From positions 20,580 to 84,579 of the forward strand of contig NZ_BMKW01000014.1 in NCBI RefSeq assembly GCF_014644535.1: a DNA stretch of 64,000 nt, given 5' to 3'. Below the pieces are notes generated by a model. That model did not search any database and was not told the DNA's origin. It saw nothing but the letters and a program-made list of their open reading frames with translations. How positions within the stretch are numbered: the stretch's first letter is position 1; each line of letters opens with the position of its first letter. Below are positions 60,419 to 64,000 of this stretch, one piece after another. The position numbers were made by a program, and so were the translations under genes. The DNA is from Neoroseomonas lacus (GTDB lineage Bacteria > Pseudomonadota > Alphaproteobacteria > Acetobacterales > Acetobacteraceae).

Positions 60419-61426
60419 ATGGCCACGCTGCCGCAGCAGATGACGATCATCGACCACGGCGCCGGTGGCGGGCCGGAGGTTCTGGTGCCCGCGGCGGCGC
60501 CGCTGCCGGTGGCGAAGCCGGATGAGGTGCTGATCCGCGTCATGGCGACCGGGGTGAACCGCCCCGATGTCCAGCAGCGCAGCGGCAACTACCCGCCACC
60601 CCCCGGTGCGAGCCCCATCATGGGTCTGGAATGTTCCGGCGAGGTCGTCGCCATCGGCACGGATGTCGCCCGCTACAAGCTTGGTGACCGGGTCTGCGCG
60701 CTTACCAATGGCGGCGCCTATGCCGAATATTGCACCGCCCCCGAGGCACAGACCCTGCCGTGGCCGGATGGCTATGATGCGATCCGCGCCGCCGCGCTGC
60801 CCGAGACCTATTTCACCGTCTGGGCCAACATGTTCGGCCATGGCGACCTGCAGGCCGGTGAGACGCTGCTGGTCCATGGCGGCACCTCGGGCATCGGCGT
60901 CACCGCCATCCAGCTCGCCAAGGCCTTCGGCGCGCGCGTCTTCGCCACCGCCGGCAGCGAGGACAAGGTCGCCGCCTGCCTGCGCTTCGGCGCCGATGCG
61001 GCGATCAACTACAAGACTCACGACTTCGCCGAGGAAGTGCGCCGCCTGACCGATAAGAACGGCGTCGACGTCATCCTCGACATGGTCGGCGGCGCGTATT
61101 TCCAGCGCAACCTGCGCTCACTCGCCTGGGATGGGCGGCTGGTGCTGATCGCCTTCCTGGGTGGCTTCGAGGTCGAGAAGGCCGATCTGCGCCCGATCAT
61201 GCTCAAGCGCCTGACAGTGACCGGCAGCACCATGCGGCCGCGCACCACGATGCAGAAGGGCAAGCTGGCGGCGGCACTCGAAGCCAAGGTCTGGCCGATG
61301 CTCGCCAAGGGCGCCGTCGGGCCGGAGATCTTCCGCGTCTTCCCGCTGGCCGAGGCCGCCGCCGCGCATCGCCTGATGGAAAGCAGCGAGCATATCGGCA
61401 AGATCATGCTGAAGGTCGCCGATTGA
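60419..61426 (+). CDS. NAD(P)H-quinone oxidoreductase (zinc-free MDR, PIG3/QorA-like)
   Basis: A 335-residue medium-chain dehydrogenase/reductase. The N-terminal GroES-like domain includes VNRPDVQQRSGNYPPPPGAS and IMGLECSGEVVAIG, a pattern typical of PIG3-type quinone oxidoreductases. The Rossmann motif is LVHGGTSGIGVTAIQLAKAF, and KNGVDVILDMVGGAYFQRNL follows. No structural or catalytic zinc ligands are evident. It probably reduces quinones or enones with NADPH. It is followed by an SDR gene 56 bases downstream. Confidence 0.9.
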   Translation: MATLPQQMTIIDHGAGGGPEVLVPAAAPLPVAKPDEVLIRVMATGVNRPDVQQRSGNYPPPPGASPIMGLECSGEVVAIGTDVARYKLGDRVCALTNGGAYAEYCTAPEAQTLPWPDGYDAIRAAALPETYFTVWANMFGHGDLQAGETLLVHGGTSGIGVTAIQLAKAFGARVFATAGSEDKVAACLRFGADAAINYKTHDFAEEVRRLTDKNGVDVILDMVGGAYFQRNLRSLAWDGRLVLIAFLGGFEVEKADLRPIMLKRLTVTGSTMRPRTTMQKGKLAAALEAKVWPMLAKGAVGPEIFRVFPLAEAAAAHRLMESSEHIGKIMLKVAD

Positions 61427-61482
61427 TCGGCAATTCGGTGAGCGCGCGGCGCGGCGTTGGCGCCGCTTGAGGGAGACGGGCG

Positions 61483-62223
61483 ATGTTCGACCTGACGGGC
61501 AAGGTGGCCCTGATCACCGGCGCCAATGGCGGCATCCCGCGCGCCACCGCGACGCTGTTCCGCAAACTCGGCGCGCATCTCGTGCTCACTGACCTCGACC
61601 CGGAGGCGATGGCGCATTTCGCCGCCTCCCTGGCGCCCGGAGAAGCCCGCATCCTGACCGCCCGCGTCGACGTGACCAAAGCCGCCGAGGTTGATGAGGC
61701 CATTGCGATGACCGGGCGCGAATTCGGCGGCCTCGACATCCTGGTGACCGGCGCCGGCCTCTATGTCGAACAGGAGGTCGCGGCCATGACGGACGACGAT
61801 TGGCGGCGGACGATCGCGGTCAACCTCGACGGCGTGTTCCATGCCTGTCGCGCGGCGATGCTGCTACTGCGCGCGGGCGGGTCGGTCGTCAACATCGCCT
61901 CGATGGCCGGGCATCGCGGTTCGGTCCGCCACGCACATTACGCCGCCTGCAAGGCGGCGGTGCTCGCCTTCACGCGGTCCCTGGTGCATGAACTCAGCCC
62001 GCGAGGCGTGCGCGCCAATTGCGTCTCCCCGGGGATCATCGCGACGCCGATGACCGAAGCGATCATGGCGCAGAACGGCGCCGCGCTGATCGCCGCCACG
62101 CCGATGCGCCGCTTCGGCACGCCGGAGGAAGTCGCCTCCGTCATCGCCTTCCTCGCCTCCGACGCGGCCGCCTTCGTGACCGGCGAGACCATCCACATCA
62201 ATGGCGGCCTCTACATGGACTGA
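61483..62223 (+). CDS. SDR-family oxidoreductase with altered nucleotide motif
   Basis: A 246-residue SDR. The catalytic residues are present (NIASMAGHRG Ser; YAACK Tyr-x3-Lys), as is the C-terminal PEEVASVIAFLASDAAAFVT and TIHINGGLYMD. The glycine-rich motif reads TGANGGIP instead of TGxxxGIG, so the last glycine is proline, and the NAG motif reads TGAG. These changes may weaken or alter cofactor binding. ALITGANGGIPRATATLFRK otherwise aligns well. It is probably co-transcribed with the quinone oxidoreductase. Confidence 0.87.
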   Translation: MFDLTGKVALITGANGGIPRATATLFRKLGAHLVLTDLDPEAMAHFAASLAPGEARILTARVDVTKAAEVDEAIAMTGREFGGLDILVTGAGLYVEQEVAAMTDDDWRRTIAVNLDGVFHACRAAMLLLRAGGSVVNIASMAGHRGSVRHAHYAACKAAVLAFTRSLVHELSPRGVRANCVSPGIIATPMTEAIMAQNGAALIAATPMRRFGTPEEVASVIAFLASDAAAFVTGETIHINGGLYMD

Positions 62224-62228
62224 GTGCG

Positions 62229-62414
62229 ATGTTCCTCGCCCTGCTTGCCGTGGCGGCCCTGCTGGCAGTGCTGGTCGGTCGTCTGCCGCGTGGCGCCACG
62301 CGCTCCTTCGCCGCCGGCGGTGCAGTACTGGCCCTGGTCAGTGCGGCGCTGGTTCGACTGCGTGCCGGTCATATGCCCGGTCATGGGCCGCGTCGATGGC
62401 ATAGTGCCTCCTGA
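62229..62414 (+). CDS. Small hydrophobic protein, possible membrane peptide
   Basis: A 61-residue frame 5 bases after the SDR stop. Two hydrophobic segments (FLALLAVAALLAVLVG and AAGGAVLALVSAALVRL) are joined by a basic loop, with a polar histidine-rich tail. No homologous family is known to me, and the ribosome-binding site is weak. It could be a genuine small membrane protein translated with the SDR operon or a chance frame. Confidence 0.4.
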   Translation: MFLALLAVAALLAVLVGRLPRGATRSFAAGGAVLALVSAALVRLRAGHMPGHGPRRWHSAS

Positions 62415-62552
62415 CAGGGCAGCTCAATCGTCCGCTGCATACGATTTCACTGCCGCGAAGCTTTCCAAAAAGTCGTACTTAGGCTCAGATTAGCACAGAA
62501 TCTGTGATCTTCCTTCGGCCTTGCCAACGGACCGGGACATACTGGCTCACCA

Positions 62553-63410
62553 ATGCGCTCGGCCCTGCACCTCCTGCTCGTCGCGATCATCCTGTTTGGC
62601 GGCGCTTGGCCCGTCACCAAGGCGGCGCTCGCCAATGCCTCGCCGATGTGGTTCGCGCTTGGGCGTGCCGGCCTTGCCGCCATCGTCACGGCGATCCTGC
62701 TGGCGTTGCTGGGCCGTCTGCATCTGCCGCGCCGGCGGGACTGGCCTTCGGTCCTGTCGCTTGGCGCATTGCAGCTTGGTCTCTTTTTCGTCCTCGCCCA
62801 TGCCGCGGTCGCCATGGTCCAGGCCGGGCGCACAGCGATCATCTCGGCGGTCGTGACCTATTGGCTCATCCCGCTCTCGGTTCTGGTGCTGGGGGAAAAG
62901 GTGCCACTGTACCGATGGGCCGCGGCCGGCCTCGGTCTCGCCGGTGTTGCCGTGCTGGCCGGCCCCTGGGCGGTGGACTGGACCGATTTGAACCAGCTTC
63001 TCGGCCATCTGATGCTGGTGCTGGCGGCGCTGTTCTGGACCCTCGCGATCATCACCACGCGGCGCTTTCCACCGCAAAGCTCGATCTTCGAGTTGCTTCC
63101 CTGGTGCTTTGGCCTGGCGACGCTGCTGATCCTGCCCTTCGCGCTGGTGCTGGAACCCGACGGCGGCATCCACGGACCATCGTGGCCGTACATGCTGTAT
63201 ATTGGATTGATCGTGGCACCGATCGGCACCTGGTGCGTCATCGAGGTCGGCCGCCGACTGCCTGGCGCCGTCGCCTCGGTCGCCTTCCTCCTGGTTCCCG
63301 CCTTCGGCGTGACGGTCAGCACCTTGTGGCTGCATGAACCGATGGGCTGGGACATGCTGACGGGCGGTACGCTGATCGTCGCCTCCGTCGTGCTGGCGGC
63401 GCGCGAATGA
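62553..63410 (+). CDS. DMT-superfamily (EamA) transporter
   Basis: A 285-residue inner-membrane protein with about ten helices in two EamA repeats: ILFGGAWPVTKAALANASPM begins the first, and LMLVLAALFWTLAIITTRRF the second. GQ/GR-type conserved loops include AMVQAGRTAIISAVVTYWLI. EamA proteins typically export amino acids or other metabolites. The stop overlaps the start of the hydrolase gene (ATGA), so both belong to one transcript. The substrate is unknown. Confidence 0.9.
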   Translation: MRSALHLLLVAIILFGGAWPVTKAALANASPMWFALGRAGLAAIVTAILLALLGRLHLPRRRDWPSVLSLGALQLGLFFVLAHAAVAMVQAGRTAIISAVVTYWLIPLSVLVLGEKVPLYRWAAAGLGLAGVAVLAGPWAVDWTDLNQLLGHLMLVLAALFWTLAIITTRRFPPQSSIFELLPWCFGLATLLILPFALVLEPDGGIHGPSWPYMLYIGLIVAPIGTWCVIEVGRRLPGAVASVAFLLVPAFGVTVSTLWLHEPMGWDMLTGGTLIVASVVLAARE

Positions 63411-64000
63411 TCCTCGCATCGACCGAGGCGGGGGAGGGGCCGCCACTCATCCTGCTGCACGGCTTGTTCGGCGCCGGTCAGAATTGGGGCGGCATTCGTC
63501 GCGCCCTGGCGCCAAGCCACCGCGTCCTGACGCCGGATCTGCGCAACCACGGCGCGTCGCCGCGCGCCGGGGCGATGGACTACGCCACCATGGCCGCCGA
63601 CCTCGCTGAGACGATGGACGCCGCCGGCGTGCCGCATGCCTCGCTGCTCGGCCATTCGATGGGCGGCAAGGTGGCGATGGCCTTCGCCCTGGCACACCCC
63701 GAGCGGGTCGAGCGCCTCATCGTCGCCGACATCGCTCCGGTGCGCTACCGGCCCGCCCTGCGTGGCTATGTCGAGGCCATGCAGACGCTGCCGCTGCGCA
63801 GCGGCATGACGCGCAAGGAGGCCGACGCCCACCTTGCCGCGACCATCCCCGAAGCCGGCATCCGTGCCTTCCTGTTGCAAAGCCTGCGCTTCGAGACTGA
63901 TCCGCCGGCCTGGCGGCTTGGCCTGGCCGAACTCGCCGCCGCCATGCCCACCATCGAGGATTTCGCGCCGCCAGCCGGCGCACGATTTGATGGCCCGGTA
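63407..64000 (+). CDS. Alpha/beta-fold hydrolase (YbfF-type esterase), partial at right edge
   Basis: The frame starts at the ATG at 63407, overlapping the EamA stop, and is open to the window end (198 residues visible). LILLHGLFGAGQNWGGI is the oxyanion loop region, LTPDLRNHGASP the usual strand, and LLGHSMGGKVAMAFAL holds the nucleophile S84. This order is typical of YbfF-like esterases. The catalytic His and probably the acid residue lie beyond the edge. Confidence 0.88.
   Translation, partial: MILASTEAGEGPPLILLHGLFGAGQNWGGIRRALAPSHRVLTPDLRNHGASPRAGAMDYATMAADLAETMDAAGVPHASLLGHSMGGKVAMAFALAHPERVERLIVADIAPVRYRPALRGYVEAMQTLPLRSGMTRKEADAHLAATIPEAGIRAFLLQSLRFETDPPAWRLGLAELAAAMPTIEDFAPPAGARFDGPV

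Noticed and set aside
1..64000. CRISPR array, rRNA operon, toxin-antitoxin or restriction system
   Set aside because: No regularly spaced direct repeats, rRNA sequence or recognisable defence or toxin genes were seen in reading both strands.

Overview
This is a GC-rich bacterial chromosome segment. Codon use, the many orphan Bug-type (tripartite tricarboxylate) binding proteins, Tat-like signals on solute-binding proteins and the catabolic gene content suggest an alphaproteobacterium, probably Acetobacteraceae/Rhodospirillales (Roseomonas-like). That assignment is an inference from gene content; no rRNA or other taxonomic marker is present.

Layout. (1) 1-1049: the 3' part of an IS3-family insertion sequence with a broken transposase. 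(2) 1280-7423: an ECF sigma / anti-sigma / periplasmic sensor operon on the minus strand. Divergent from it are a DUF4410-like lipoprotein, two small secreted proteins and an adaptor-permease-ATPase (DevBCA-type) exporter. (3) 7424-14704: accessory DNA. It holds a Bug receptor remnant, a long inverted repeat, a lipoprotein, an apparently exported isoaspartyl methyltransferase, a DUF3489 / serine recombinase module with a frameshifted recombinase, a membrane-anchored coiled-coil protein, a translationally coupled IPT-like / DUF6734 pair and a beta-helix gene fragment. (4) 14705-22048: one gene for a 2,447-residue mosaic protein. It combines a right-handed beta-helix, a DUF4214-like region, a sedolisin (S53)-like propeptide and peptidase fold whose catalytic serine position is glycine, and a C-terminal DUF4114-like domain. 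(5) 22056-24085: nested, truncated mobile elements (IS3 remnant, IS21 remnant, tyrosine integrase pieces, large serine recombinase tail).

(6) 24145-64000: ordinary, densely packed metabolic chromosome. It contains a divergent LysR / class A beta-lactamase pair, a YegD-like Hsp70, a divergent MocR regulator / PNPOx-like flavoprotein pair, a DUF1254/DUF1214 protein, malate synthase G and a gamma-glutamyltransferase. A polysaccharide deacetylase, then RutA-amidase-PhnA-FAH hydrolase-Bug receptor, form a likely catabolic operon. Next come oligopeptide-type binding proteins with an amidase, an M20 peptidase and a thioesterase; a D-erythronate dehydrogenase-like enzyme; diaminopropionate ammonia-lyase; a complete ugpBAEC glycerol-3-phosphate ABC transporter; two tandem Bug receptors; two SDRs; a Liv-type binding protein; a quinone oxidoreductase; a DMT exporter; and an alpha/beta hydrolase that runs off the right edge.

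How the parts fit: regions 2 and 6 look like core or species-specific metabolism (nitrogenous and amide substrates, organic acids, glycerol-3-phosphate), with binding proteins next to the enzymes that probably use their ligands. Regions 1 and 3-5 are a hot spot of insertion and decay around a very large surface-type protein. Several gene ends carry perfect GC-rich hairpins without a U-tract, which probably serve as terminators here.
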